Below, one piece after another: positions 46,640 through 58,477 of a stretch of 64,000 nucleotides of DNA. A program made the position numbers and the translations under genes. The stretch lies in the NCBI RefSeq assembly GCF_022345965.1, contig NZ_JAKRMU010000002.1, positions 247,718-311,717 of the forward strand, given 5' to 3'. Every line of letters starts with the position of its first letter. The stretch's first letter is position 1. Below the pieces are notes generated by a model. That model ran no database searches. It had not been told where the DNA came from and saw nothing but the letters and a program-made list of their open reading frames with translations. This DNA comes from Corynebacterium sp. ACRQK (GTDB lineage: Bacteria; Actinomycetota; Actinomycetes; Mycobacteriales; Mycobacteriaceae).

Positions 46640-47569
46640 ATGGCGCAGAATGACGGCTTCCGGGAGGGCGAGGAGAACTTCGCTTCCATCCTGGATGTAG
46701 ATCGCATCCTTGATGCGATCGGCCGCGGCGAGGCGATTCCGGAAACGGAAAACTTTGATTCCAACGACCCTGCTTTTGCGGATCTAGTTGCCCGCCGTGA
46801 GGAGCTTTACCAGGATATTCCGCCTGCGCCGGACGTAAGCTTCCTGTTTGCGGAAGACAGTGGCGAAGAATCTGAAACTGAAGTGGCTGAAGCAGCAGGG
46901 GGTGCGGGCAACGGTTCGCGCCTGCTGCGCACTAGCGCCAAGGCAGCCGCTGCCGGGGGAGTTTCCCTGACTAGCATGCTGATCGCCGGCGGAGTGGCCG
47001 CAGCCATCGCCGTGGGCGGTCTGGGGTACGCTGCCTACTCCAGCTCGCAGGGCGCACACGTGAAGCGCGATACCGTGGCCGAGCGGGAAGCCGTGGAAGC
47101 AGAGGGCTCCAACGGTCTTGCTGAGAGCTCCGCTAGTGGGCAAGGTGGCGTCCTCGGCGAAGAGAACGTTGCAGACAAGCAGGGGCGCAGCGAAAAGAGC
47201 GACCGCAAGTCCAACGACGAGAGGCGCCAGAAGGAAGAGGGTAAGTCGAGCAAGCCCGCAACAAAGAGCTCCAAGGCGCCCGAGGCAACAGCTGTAGACG
47301 AAATCCCGACGACTACCATTCTGCTCGGTGGGACGGATACCCCTGAGCAGCCGGGGCCGGCTATGCCGATGGGTGCGCCGTCGCCGACGAACCCCACCGA
47401 GACGACTTCGAAAACGAAGAAGCCAAACGAGCCTACGGCAACCCGTCAGGATCAGCCGACTCCAACCACGGGCGGGCCACGTAACCCAGAGCCGCTGCCG
47501 GTGCTCACCGACTACAACTCCCCCCGCGCGGACAACAGCGGTGCAGAACCCGCAGGTGGAAGCAGCTAG
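46640..47569 (+). CDS. rsdA: Anti-sigma-D factor RsdA
   Basis: 309 residues. The N-terminal cytoplasmic segment contains the sigma-binding region 'ILDVDRILDAIGRGEAIPET' and 'DPAFADLVARREELYQDIP'. One membrane helix ('SLTSMLIAGGVAAAIAVGGL') is followed by a long charged and Pro/Thr-rich outer region. It would hold SigD at the membrane until regulated proteolysis. It lies 45 bp after sigD. Confidence 0.92.
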   Translation: MAQNDGFREGEENFASILDVDRILDAIGRGEAIPETENFDSNDPAFADLVARREELYQDIPPAPDVSFLFAEDSGEESETEVAEAAGGAGNGSRLLRTSAKAAAAGGVSLTSMLIAGGVAAAIAVGGLGYAAYSSSQGAHVKRDTVAEREAVEAEGSNGLAESSASGQGGVLGEENVADKQGRSEKSDRKSNDERRQKEEGKSSKPATKSSKAPEATAVDEIPTTTILLGGTDTPEQPGPAMPMGAPSPTNPTETTSKTKKPNEPTATRQDQPTPTTGGPRNPEPLPVLTDYNSPRADNSGAEPAGGSS

Positions 47570-47989
47570 TTACTTCCCCCAGAGGAATGGCGGGCGCAGA
47601 CCGTGGAACGCGAAATCGATCGCGTCCGCATAACCCAGGCAATAATCCCAGGTCACGTAATTATTCGGGTTTGGCTGCGCAGAAGGCTCGTGTACTGGCA
47701 CAAGCTCGTTGTTCATCATCGTGCGAATATTCGACTCGATGATGTCCCAGTCATAGAAATGACTGTCCTCGCAATCCTCACACAGCATGGTGATACCCCG
47801 AACCCCACGCGGCTCCAACAGTTTGCGGAAATCCCGGACGTTCTGCAGATCCTCCCGCAGAGCCTGAACCTCATCGGGAGACAACGGCGGAACGGCCTCA
47901 TTAAACTCGTCGGGATCCAGGAACGACGCAGGGTCGTTCGGATCATCGGCGAAAGGGTCCGGCGGCATCTGATCGTGGTTAAAGCTCAC
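47570..47989 (-). CDS. DUF5319-type conserved protein
   Basis: 139 residues if the GTG at 47989 is used ('VSFNHDQMPPDPFADDPNDP'), which suits the family N-terminus better than the longer frame to 48040; ATG 47968 is another option. The protein is acidic, with 'PLSPDEVQALREDLQNVRDF', a C-x2-C-like pair in 'MLCEDCEDSHFYDWDII' and 'WDYCLGYADAIDFA'. The same gene lies beside rsdA in other corynebacteria. The function is unknown. Its stop codon abuts that of rsdA. Confidence 0.85.
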   Translation of the reverse strand: MSFNHDQMPPDPFADDPNDPASFLDPDEFNEAVPPLSPDEVQALREDLQNVRDFRKLLEPRGVRGITMLCEDCEDSHFYDWDIIESNIRTMMNNELVPVHEPSAQPNPNNYVTWDYCLGYADAIDFAFHGLRPPFLWGK

Positions 47990-48227
47990 ACCAACACCGT
48001 ACCCTGTGGCCCGTAATGCAAGGCAAAAGCATCGCCTCACTACAAATTAGGGAATGGATCGTCTACAAACTGAGGGATGAGAACGAAGTGCGCGCCCCGC
48101 CGCCGCTACCTAACCCCGGCACACAAAAACGTGCTGCAAAGGGTTATTCTGTAGTACATCGGCGAAAAGATGGCGAGAACTCCCAGGCACCCAAGCCCTG
48201 GTGGGGCAGCGCCGCAGAATTTTCTAG

Positions 48228-49796
<1,569 letters not shown>

Positions 49797-49857
49797 AGCC
49801 AGGAAGAGCAAGCTAGATCTAGCCAGCTAAAGCACGCCTTTAAGGAGCAATCCAGCC

Positions 49858-51021
49858 ATGCAGGAATACGTTGACATCGGACGTTCGCGCGCTGCCCGCC
49901 GGGTGTACGGTCTGAACCAGATTGACATTGTGCCGTCCCGGCGCACCCGCAGCTCGCACGATGTGGATACGTCGTGGAAGATTGACGCTTATTCCTTCGA
50001 CATCCCGGTGATGACACACCCGACCGATTCGATCGTCACGCCCGAGTTCGCTATCGAGTTTGGCCAGCTCGGTGGCCTTCCGGTGATCAACGCCGAAGGC
50101 CTCTGGGGGCGCGTGGATGACCTGGATGCCGCCCTGCGCGGGGTTGTTGAAGCTGCTCGCAAGGCAGAGTCCGCGCTGTTTGATGATGATGACGCCGCCT
50201 CGGACTCCGATATCTTCGGCGCCAACGCGGAGCTGCAGCGTCTCCACTCCCTGGACCTGAACGTCGATCTGCTGCAGGAACGGCTGAACCAGGTACGGGA
50301 ATCGGGTATCCGCTTCGCCGTCCGTGTGTCCCCGCAGAACGCTCGCGAGCTCGCGCCGGCACTGATCAAGTCCGGCATGGACCTGCTGGTGGTTCAGGGC
50401 ACCCTGGTCTCCGCAGAACACGTGCATCGCGACGGCGAGCCGTTGAACCTGAAGGAGTTCATCGGCAGCCTGGACATCCCGGTGATCGCTGGTGGCGTGG
50501 TGGATTACACCACCGCCATGCACCTGATGCGCACCGGCGCGGCGGGTGTGATCATCGGCTCTGGCCACACCACCAACAACGATTCGTTGGGCATCGACGT
50601 GCCAATGGCCACTGCTATCGCCGATGCGGCCGCTGCACGCCGCGACTACCTGGACGAAACGGGCGGCCGCTACGTTCACATCATCGCCGACTCCTCGCTG
50701 CGCAATTCCGGTGACGTAGCCAAGGCCATCGCCTGCGGCGCAGATGCCGTATCTCTGGGGCTTCCCTTGGCCACCGCTGCTTCCGCGGGTGCTCCGAACT
50801 GGTACTGGCCGTCCACGGCAGGCCACCCGAAGCTGCCGCGCGGCCTGGTGGAAGAGGTAGGCCTGGGCGACGAGCCGCTGCCGTTGAAGGAGCTGCTGTT
50901 CGGCCCAACTGCCAACCCGGTTGGTGGAGAGAACATTATTGGCGCCCTGCGCCGCTCGATGGCTAAGTGTGGATACACGGATATTAAGAGCTTCCAGAAG
51001 GTCGATCTGGTCGTCCGCTAG
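49858..51021 (+). CDS. guaB3: GuaB3 family IMP dehydrogenase-related protein
   Basis: 387 residues, the actinobacterial GuaB3 type without CBS domains: 'MQEYVDIGRSRAARRVYGLN', 'DIVPSRRTRSS', 'VIAGGVVDYTTAMHLMRTGA'. The IMPDH catalytic Cys motif is not conserved; 'GAAGVIIGSG' stands in that region. Recently assigned GuaB3 proteins act as GMP reductase-like enzymes in some bacteria; which activity holds here cannot be read from the sequence. It follows guaB by 61 bp with AAGGAG upstream. Confidence 0.94.
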   Translation: MQEYVDIGRSRAARRVYGLNQIDIVPSRRTRSSHDVDTSWKIDAYSFDIPVMTHPTDSIVTPEFAIEFGQLGGLPVINAEGLWGRVDDLDAALRGVVEAARKAESALFDDDDAASDSDIFGANAELQRLHSLDLNVDLLQERLNQVRESGIRFAVRVSPQNARELAPALIKSGMDLLVVQGTLVSAEHVHRDGEPLNLKEFIGSLDIPVIAGGVVDYTTAMHLMRTGAAGVIIGSGHTTNNDSLGIDVPMATAIADAAAARRDYLDETGGRYVHIIADSSLRNSGDVAKAIACGADAVSLGLPLATAASAGAPNWYWPSTAGHPKLPRGLVEEVGLGDEPLPLKELLFGPTANPVGGENIIGALRRSMAKCGYTDIKSFQKVDLVVR

Positions 51022-51063
51022 TACTTGGTCGCCCGTTAATACAGAAAGACACAACTGATCTGA

Positions 51064-51495
51064 ATGAAGATTTCCCAGTGGTGGCAGCGCACAACTGACC
51101 GGTTGCCGATGCAGCTAGCGGTGCTGTCGTGGGCGTCAATAATAATCGGCGTGATTGGCATCATCGCCACGATCGTGCTCTACCTCGGCTACCAGCCGCA
51201 GCATGGCGACGAAACCGTGAAGATGAACGTCGGCGCGACCGGCGTGATGGTGGGGCTGTACTTCTTCGCCTTCGCGCTGTTCGGAGCGATGATTATTCAG
51301 GGGCGTACGTGGGGTGTGTCCGGGCTGGTGCTGACCCACATCACACTGGTGCTGATTACGATTACGGTGATCCAGTCGGGTGTGATCTGGCTGGCCACAA
51401 TTCTCGGCGTGGTGGCAGTGGTATCGCTGGGGCTGATTTTCTCCCCGCCGTCGATGGATTGGTACAAGCAGCGCTTCACGGACGGTCGTGGCTAG
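51064..51495 (+). CDS. Small membrane protein in the gua cluster
   Basis: 143 residues with about four membrane helices ('ASIIIGVIGIIATIVLYLGY', 'GVMVGLYFFAFALFGAMII', 'GLVLTHITLVLITITVI', 'WLATILGVVAVVSLGLIF') and a cytoplasmic 'SPPSMDWYKQRF' end. It is conserved by position between guaB3 and guaA in corynebacteria. The function is unknown. Confidence 0.82.
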   Translation: MKISQWWQRTTDRLPMQLAVLSWASIIIGVIGIIATIVLYLGYQPQHGDETVKMNVGATGVMVGLYFFAFALFGAMIIQGRTWGVSGLVLTHITLVLITITVIQSGVIWLATILGVVAVVSLGLIFSPPSMDWYKQRFTDGRG

Positions 51496-51544
51496 CTAGC
51501 GACCGGTGTGCCCCGTGGCGCGCAGGTGCGTTAGAGTTAGGGAC

Positions 51545-53134
<1,590 letters not shown>

Positions 53135-53269
53135 GGGCGGCTTTTTGCCCGGCTTAGAAATTTTTTAGAGGAAACTTTCGAAATACTGATTTCTCTTCCC
53201 TAACTAGGTTATGCTTTAGCGCGAAGTTGTTTGCAGGCTCATGCAAAACTGATCAAAAGGTATTCCTCT

Positions 53270-53968
53270 ATGGCTTCTAAGTTTGTTCGTAGCGCAACCG
53301 CTATTGCCGCAGCATCTGCACTGGCTTTCGGTGGCGTGAGTGTTGCATCCGCCGCGCCGGCTGGTTCCCTGGGTGGCCTGACTGGCTCCCTAGGTGGCAA
53401 GAAGGATCTGGACGTCCCGCAGGGTGACAAGATTAAGTTGGGTAATGTCGGTGGCCCGGCCTGGATTGTTGACGTGTACAAGCAGGTTCATGGTGCAACC
53501 ACCGTTGCTCCGGGCGCTATTGTGAAGACCCGTGTTTTGATTCAGGGTGTGAAGGGTAAGACCCGCATCGACGAGATCCTTGAGTGGATGCCAAAGGGCT
53601 TCAAGCTGGTCAAGGTTGAGCGCATTAAGGGTGGTCTGCTGGGCGACGGTGTCCATGAGCTGGGTCAGTCCGAGTACGCGGTTACTCAGAACAAGGATCG
53701 GACTGAGGTTCGCGTTTCTTGGGAGGAGGGTCTGCTGATTAAGCAGAAGCCCACCGTCGATACCGCCACTCCGCTGCTGCTGGACTTCACCTGGAAGGCT
53801 CCGGAGAAGGAGGGTACCTACAAGAATGGTGCTGGTGCGAAGGTTGGCGCTGTTGTGAATAACAACAAGGTCTTCGACAACGGCACCCCGATCGTAGTGA
53901 AGAAGGGTGCAGCTCCGGCTGGCTCCGGTGCTTCCGGCAGTCTGTCCGGTGGTCTCTCCGGCTCCTAA
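53270..53968 (+). CDS. Secreted protein of unknown function with Gly/Ser-rich ends
   Basis: 232 residues from the ATG at 53270 (AAAAGG upstream). A Sec signal peptide ('FVRSATAIAAASALAFGG') has probable cleavage at ASA-AP. Then 'GSLGGLTGSLGG', a globular middle of about 160 residues ('AWIVDVYKQVHGATTVAPGA', 'RVSWEEGLLIKQKPTV') predicted beta-rich, and a Gly/Ser-rich end 'GSGASGSLSGGLSGS'. No LPXTG anchor, lipobox or cysteine is seen. It has its own AT-rich promoter region and a strong terminator, so it is probably well expressed. It is not related to the two small GWD proteins. No family is recognised. Confidence 0.85.
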   Translation: MASKFVRSATAIAAASALAFGGVSVASAAPAGSLGGLTGSLGGKKDLDVPQGDKIKLGNVGGPAWIVDVYKQVHGATTVAPGAIVKTRVLIQGVKGKTRIDEILEWMPKGFKLVKVERIKGGLLGDGVHELGQSEYAVTQNKDRTEVRVSWEEGLLIKQKPTVDTATPLLLDFTWKAPEKEGTYKNGAGAKVGAVVNNNKVFDNGTPIVVKKGAAPAGSGASGSLSGGLSGS

Positions 53969-53989
53969 TAGAAGCTGAAATAGTTTTTC

Positions 53990-54030
53990 GGCTCGCACTC
54001 CCCGGCACTTGGGGAGTGCGAGCCGTTTTT
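53990..54030 (+). terminator. Terminator after the secreted protein
   Basis: GGCTCGCACTCCCC pairs perfectly with GGGGAGTGCGAGCC across a 7-nt loop, followed by GTTTTT. Confidence 0.95.
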
Positions 54031-54055
54031 GTTTTCGTGCGATGCTCTTTGAGTG

Positions 54056-54490
54056 CTACTTCTTCTTGGTTGTGTTCTTGGTTTTGTCGATCGGCTTGAT
54101 GTGCGCGGTGCCGTCGATGTGTGGGTAGATGAACCAGGTGTACGCGCTGGCGATGACCCACGCGATGGCCATGAGTACCCACGAGCGCGTATTTAGCAGC
54201 GGAAGAGCCATCAGTGCGATCCATAGTGGGAACAGGGGTGCGACCTGCGCTGCGCTGGTGCGGTAGCGTTCGCCACGCTTTTCCACCTCTGCACGCACCT
54301 GCCGGCGGTATGGGTGGCTAAACGTCAGGAGTAGCGCCGCGCCGACGTTGAGAATCAGCACGATCACTTGAAAGCCGGGTGCGAGTGGCGCGACCATAAT
54401 GCCCACTGCCAGGCCGAAGAGTACCGAGGCGGCGGCACGCACGGGCGTGGGTGGGGCGATGACGGGCTCGTTGCGGTTTGTTGGGCTCAT
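54056..54490 (-). CDS. Small integral membrane protein
   Basis: 144 residues with four membrane helices ('AASVLFGLAVGIMVAPLAPG', 'VIVLILNVGAALLLTF', 'VAPLFPLWIALMALPLL', 'WVLMAIAWVIASAYTWFI') and a Lys/Thr-rich tail. A basic loop 'HPYRRQVRAEVEKRGERYR' separates helices 2 and 3. A dispersed-repeat copy lies in its leader. No family is recognised. Confidence 0.8.
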   Translation of the reverse strand: MSPTNRNEPVIAPPTPVRAAASVLFGLAVGIMVAPLAPGFQVIVLILNVGAALLLTFSHPYRRQVRAEVEKRGERYRTSAAQVAPLFPLWIALMALPLLNTRSWVLMAIAWVIASAYTWFIYPHIDGTAHIKPIDKTKNTTKKK

Positions 54491-54497
54491 GGTTGCC

Positions 54498-54517
54498 CAT
54501 TTTAGGTGACGCCCCCT
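54498..54517 (+). repeat. Dispersed repeat copy (exact core) upstream of the membrane protein gene
   Basis: CATTTTAGGTGACGCCCCCT carries the exact core, 17 bp from the start codon of the minus-strand gene. Confidence 0.6.
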
Positions 54518-54597
54518 TTTCCGCCCCCTTCAACCTGCGCCTTTGTTGCCGCGTTTGACGCTGCGGCGCGGGGAGGGATATATTCGACCCCATCGAG

Positions 54598-54615
54598 TTA
54601 GAACACGTGTTCTAA
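54598..54615 (+). promoter_or_regulatory. LexA box (SOS operator) of imuA'-imuB
   Basis: TTAGAACACGTGTTCTAA is a perfect 18-bp palindrome with the GAAC-N4-GTTC core of actinobacterial LexA sites. It overlaps a TAATAT -10-like hexamer at 54613-54618, so LexA would block the promoter. Confidence 0.92.
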
Positions 54616-54697
54616 TATGTGTTGTGTGCGGAGTAGTCCTGTACATGGACGCTGATAGAACATGCGGTGTCGAAAAAAGGGAAGGGAGGTGGCAACC

Positions 54698-55549
54698 ATG
54701 GCGCAGTCTGCAGGAGAATCTGCGGCGCAGGCGACGATTGCCAGCTTGCGGCGCAAGATGCAGCAGATCGAATCCGGGGGAGCCCCGATGGCCAGCGCTT
54801 CGAGTGCTGCGGTACTGGAATCGGCACCGGCGGGGAAGGGGGCGTCACAAAGAAAAGAAGCACAAAGAAGAGACAGCGTGCGTGTCGCACCGGTCCCGGC
54901 GTGGCTGGCCGAGCACCTGCCGGGTGGCGGGGTGGCACGTGGACAGGCGACGCAAATTTCGGATTGTCCGGCAGTGCTGGTGGATGTGCTGGCGCACCTG
55001 ACGGCGCAGGGGATGTGTGTGGCGGTGGTCGATTATCCGCGGCTGGCGATCGCGGCGGTGGCGGCTGCTGGCGGCAACGTGGAGCGGCTGGTGCTGGTGC
55101 CGGATTCCACCCCGCACACGGCGGCGGTGCTGGGCACGCTGGTGGAAGGGATGGATGTGGTGCTGTTTGCGGCGGGTGGGCAGCTCGGCAAACAGGGCGG
55201 ACAGAGTGGGCAGAGTGGACGGAGCAGTGGCGGTTCCGTGAGCCCGACCTTCGCGCGCCCCGTGGAGGCGCGGTTGTGGAAGAGCGAATGTGCCTTGCTG
55301 GTGTGTGGAAAGGCGTGGCCGCAGGCCAGGATGCACGTGGAGCTGCAGGTATGCGGTGTGCTGGGGCTGAGGCGCGGGAGTGGGCGCATCCGCGCTGTGG
55401 AGGTCGCGGGGCGCGTGTGGGGTAAGGCTCAGCCGCCGAGTGCGGTGCGGGCGACGATTGGTGCAGAGGATGTGATTGGTGCAGAGAGCGTAGCGGACAC
55501 AGCGGACACAGCGGGCACAGAGGATACGGCACATGCGTACTCCGGATAG
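54698..55549 (+). CDS. imuA: ImuA' mutasome protein
   Basis: 283 residues from the ATG at 54698 (GGGAGGTGG upstream). RecA/SulA-like core: 'VLVDVLAHLTAQGMCVAVVD' and 'DSTPHTAAVLGTLVEGMDVV'. With ImuB and DnaE2 it carries out damage-induced mutagenic translesion synthesis. The N-terminal helix 'TIASLRRKMQQIESG' is joined to the core by a linker that contains an in-frame dispersed-repeat copy (peptide KGASQRKEA). The stop overlaps the imuB start by 17 bp. Under a perfect LexA box. Confidence 0.9.
   Translation: MAQSAGESAAQATIASLRRKMQQIESGGAPMASASSAAVLESAPAGKGASQRKEAQRRDSVRVAPVPAWLAEHLPGGGVARGQATQISDCPAVLVDVLAHLTAQGMCVAVVDYPRLAIAAVAAAGGNVERLVLVPDSTPHTAAVLGTLVEGMDVVLFAAGGQLGKQGGQSGQSGRSSGGSVSPTFARPVEARLWKSECALLVCGKAWPQARMHVELQVCGVLGLRRGSGRIRAVEVAGRVWGKAQPPSAVRATIGAEDVIGAESVADTADTAGTEDTAHAYSG
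54837..54860 (-). repeat. Dispersed repeat copy (exact core) inside imuA'
   Basis: AGGGGGCGTCACAAAGAAAA is read in frame as G-A-S-Q-R-K in the linker between the N-terminal helix and the core. Confidence 0.65.
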
Positions 55550-57344
55550 CGCGGTGCGGGAGGCACCTGCGACCCACAACAGGCGGGTGGCGGTGCTGTG
55601 GTTCCCGGATTGGCCGGTGTACGTCCAGGCACAATCGCGCGGGTGGGATGTGCTGGCGCCCGCCGCGGTGATCGCCGATTACCGGGTGCTGGCCTGCAAT
55701 GCGGCCGCACGCACCCAGGGAATCAGGATCGGAATGAAACAGCGGCATGCCCTGGCGGCGTACCCACAGCTGAACGTCGCGGCGGACGATCCCACCCGAC
55801 AGGCCTCAGTACACGAGGACGTGCTGGCCGCGCTGCAGGACGTCAGCGCAGTCGTGGAGACGCTACGCCCCGGACTGCTTGCCTTCCCGGTGGACGCGCT
55901 AGCCAGGTACTACGGCGACGAGGCCAACGCGGTGGAGAAACTGCTGGATGCCGCCGCGCGGATACACGCCGACTGCCTGGCCGGCGTGGCCGATGACTTG
56001 GTCTCGGCGGTATGGGCGGCCCGGCTGGGCAAGAGTATCCCCGTGGGCGGCAGTGCGGAGTTCATTGCGGGGTTGCCGATCAGTGTACTGAGCATCGAAC
56101 CGGAGCTGCGCGCCCCGGCACACCTCAGCGCCACACTGCAGCAGCTAGGGCTACGTACGATGCGTGACTTTGCTGAACTGCCACGCGCAGACGTGGCCGC
56201 GCGCTTCGGGCAGGAGGCCGTGGAGTGGCACCGCATCGCCAGCGGGCACATCGACCGGGATGTGGCACCCCGGCGGCAACGGGAAGACCTAGAGCTGCGC
56301 TATGAGGCCGATGAGCCCATCGCACGTACCGAAACCGCCGCATTCATTGCCCGGCACGTGGCCACTGCGCTGCACAACAAGCTCTTCGCCGCCGGCGAGG
56401 CCTGCCTGCGTCTGGCCGTGCGGGCCTACCTGGAACCCCCGGTGGGATACACCGGACCAACCGTCATCGAGAGACTGTGGCGCTGCCGCGAACCACTCTC
56501 GGAGCAAGACACCGCTCAGCGGGTGCGCTGGCAGCTCGACGGTTGGCTTACCCGGCTGCGCGCCGGTCCGGGGAACGCTGGCGGAGCGGGGGTGCACGGC
56601 GACGGGCTAGACGGAGTCGACGGAGAGATCGTCGAGGCCGACTGGGCGGACAACACCGTCGGGGTGACGTGTATCGAACTCGTACCTGTGGAGACCATCC
56701 CGGCGGGCAGCCTGGCCGCGCCATTGTGGGGCGGGCCGGATGAAGGCATCCGTGCCGCCCGCGCCGCCGCCGGGCGGGCGCAAGCACTGATCGGTATGAA
56801 CCGCGTGCTCCGTCCCATCCACCGAGGCGGCCGTGCCGTAGCCCGACGTATCGCCACCGTGCCCTATGGCGAGGACGACCCGGAGGCAGTGACCGCCCTG
56901 CCGACCCGCCAATGGGAAGGGCAGCTATTGCCCCCTCTGCCAGGGCTGATCGGCTCGCCGACCAGTGATGATGGCACCCCCGGTGCTAGCGGTCACAACT
57001 CCGGCGGCCGTGGCCCCAGCGAACGCAACCCCAGCGCCGCGCACCCCGCAGCACGCCTGGCGCTGCTGGACCGCCACGGCGATGCCGTGTACGTCACCGG
57101 CCGTGGCCTGATGAGTTCCCCGCCGGAAACCCTGCGCTGGGGTGCCCGGCGGCTCCGCATCACCGGGTGGGCCGGCCCCTGGCCGGTCGACGAGCACTGG
57201 TGGGCCGAGGGGAAGCGCTACGCACGGCTGCAGATCGCAGCCCGCGAGGAAACCCACAGCGGATACCACAAAGGCGCCCCCAAAGACCACGCATTCCTGC
57301 TGGTATGCAAGGGGAAGCAGTGGCGGATCGAAGCGACTTATTAG
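55533..57344 (+). CDS. imuB: ImuB, Y-family polymerase-like mutasome subunit
   Basis: 603 residues. The Y-family fold is recognisable ('VAVLWFPDWPVYVQAQSRGW', 'ASVHEDVLAALQDVSAVVET', 'LLAFPVDALARYYGDEANAV', helix-hairpin-helix 'LQQLGLRTMRDFAELPRADV'). The acidic catalytic set of true Y polymerases is missing, as in all ImuB proteins, which act as a hub linking DnaE2 to the sliding clamp. The C-terminus 'WWAEGKRYARLQIA...' is typical. Expression is coupled to imuA'. Confidence 0.93.
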   Translation: MRTPDSAVREAPATHNRRVAVLWFPDWPVYVQAQSRGWDVLAPAAVIADYRVLACNAAARTQGIRIGMKQRHALAAYPQLNVAADDPTRQASVHEDVLAALQDVSAVVETLRPGLLAFPVDALARYYGDEANAVEKLLDAAARIHADCLAGVADDLVSAVWAARLGKSIPVGGSAEFIAGLPISVLSIEPELRAPAHLSATLQQLGLRTMRDFAELPRADVAARFGQEAVEWHRIASGHIDRDVAPRRQREDLELRYEADEPIARTETAAFIARHVATALHNKLFAAGEACLRLAVRAYLEPPVGYTGPTVIERLWRCREPLSEQDTAQRVRWQLDGWLTRLRAGPGNAGGAGVHGDGLDGVDGEIVEADWADNTVGVTCIELVPVETIPAGSLAAPLWGGPDEGIRAARAAAGRAQALIGMNRVLRPIHRGGRAVARRIATVPYGEDDPEAVTALPTRQWEGQLLPPLPGLIGSPTSDDGTPGASGHNSGGRGPSERNPSAAHPAARLALLDRHGDAVYVTGRGLMSSPPETLRWGARRLRITGWAGPWPVDEHWWAEGKRYARLQIAAREETHSGYHKGAPKDHAFLLVCKGKQWRIEATY

Positions 57345-57371
57345 CCCGCCTGCAGCTTCCAACTTGGTACT

Positions 57372-57391
57372 GTTGTAGGCATGCCTACAAC
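57372..57391 (+). promoter_or_regulatory. Perfect 20-bp palindrome over the start codon
   Basis: GTTGTAGGCATGCCTACAAC is fully symmetric, and its centre lies in the ATG at 57381. A TACTGT -10-like hexamer (57368-57373) abuts it. It looks like an operator for a dimeric repressor of the following gene; which one is unknown. Confidence 0.7.
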
Positions 57392-58400
57392 TAGAAACGC
57401 GCAGGCCGGACAGCCCGAAACCGGACAGCCCACCACTACTCAGGTCTCCGGCGGAATCTACGCGGACATGTGCTCCCAGCAGACCGACGAGGCTCTTCCC
57501 GGCACCGCCAAGCCGGGCAAGATCATCCTCGCACTCGAGTTCGTCACCAACTGGGGTCACGACATTCTCGACGGCACCGCGCTAGGGGAGGAGCTCACCG
57601 AAAAGGTCGAGAAGTTCCTCAAGGACAACGGTGCCCAGCTGCAGTTCATCCGCCGCCCCGGTCGCGAAGGCCAGCAGCGCGCAGCCAGCTCCACCCGGCA
57701 GCTCTACATCAGCTGGGCCGAAGGCTACGACGACGACCCCACGCCCATCCTCGAAAGCCTTCAAGTCTCTGGCCCCGAAGCGCTTCTGGACCTCGACCTT
57801 AGCGCCCCCGGCGCCGCCGGTGGCCAGCGCATCGACGGTCCACTGCTGCTGGTGTGCACCCACGGCAAGCGCGACAAGTGCTGCGCGGTTTTCGGCCGCC
57901 CGGTAGCCGACGAGCTCACCGCCAAGTACGGCCAGATGGTCTGGGAATCCTCCCACACCAAGGGTCACCGCTTCGCCCCCTCCATGATCTTGCTGCCCCA
58001 CAACTACTCCTACGGCCAGCTCGGCACCACGGGTGCCAGCAGCATGCTGGAGCGCGCCAAGCAAGGCGAGCTGTGGCTGGAGGGCTGCCGCGGACGCGGG
58101 GTCTGGGATCCGGTCGGCCAGGCCGCGGAGCTGGCCGTGGCGGAGAAGCTGGCCAGCGAAGGCCGCCCCGTCAAGCTCGCCAGCATGCACGTGACCAAGC
58201 CGGAAGCGGCCAGAGACACAGACTCCGCCACCGAGGTGCGCGTCGTGACCGTTGCGGCGGAAGTGAACCCAGAAGCTGGCCCAGAAACGGGCACAGAACA
58301 AGAAATCACGGTCCGCCTGAGCGCGCACCCAGGTGGAACCTCCGTTCCCTCTTGCGGCAAGGGCCCCAAGCAGACCGTGACGTGGGTCGCGGAATTCTAA
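57381..58400 (+). CDS. Sucrase/ferredoxin-like (thioredoxin-like [2Fe-2S]) protein
   Basis: 339 residues. The C-terminal thioredoxin-like ferredoxin part contains 'LLVCTHGKRDKCCAVFGRP', then 'WESSHTKGHRFAPSMILLPH' and 'NYSYGQL', the pattern of the sucrase/ferredoxin-like family. It probably binds a [2Fe-2S] cluster; the cellular role is unknown. It is a single gene between imuB and the met operon. No ribosome site is present; the -10-like hexamer ends 7 bp before the ATG, so the transcript is probably leaderless. A perfect palindrome covers the start. A shared bidirectional terminator follows. Confidence 0.88.
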   Translation: MPTTRNAQAGQPETGQPTTTQVSGGIYADMCSQQTDEALPGTAKPGKIILALEFVTNWGHDILDGTALGEELTEKVEKFLKDNGAQLQFIRRPGREGQQRAASSTRQLYISWAEGYDDDPTPILESLQVSGPEALLDLDLSAPGAAGGQRIDGPLLLVCTHGKRDKCCAVFGRPVADELTAKYGQMVWESSHTKGHRFAPSMILLPHNYSYGQLGTTGASSMLERAKQGELWLEGCRGRGVWDPVGQAAELAVAEKLASEGRPVKLASMHVTKPEAARDTDSATEVRVVTVAAEVNPEAGPETGTEQEITVRLSAHPGGTSVPSCGKGPKQTVTWVAEF

Positions 58401-58410
58401 ACGCACAACA

Positions 58411-58452
58411 AAACCCCGGGGGCAGTTCATTCTGAACTAGCACCCGGGGTTT
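58411..58452. terminator. Bidirectional terminator between the ferredoxin-like gene and metI
   Basis: AAACCCCGGG pairs with CCCGGGGTTT; a nested AGTTC/GAACT stem lies inside. A and T runs on both sides suit both convergent genes. Confidence 0.88.
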
Positions 58453-58477
58453 CGTGCTCTCTAGCAGCGCGTGCTGA

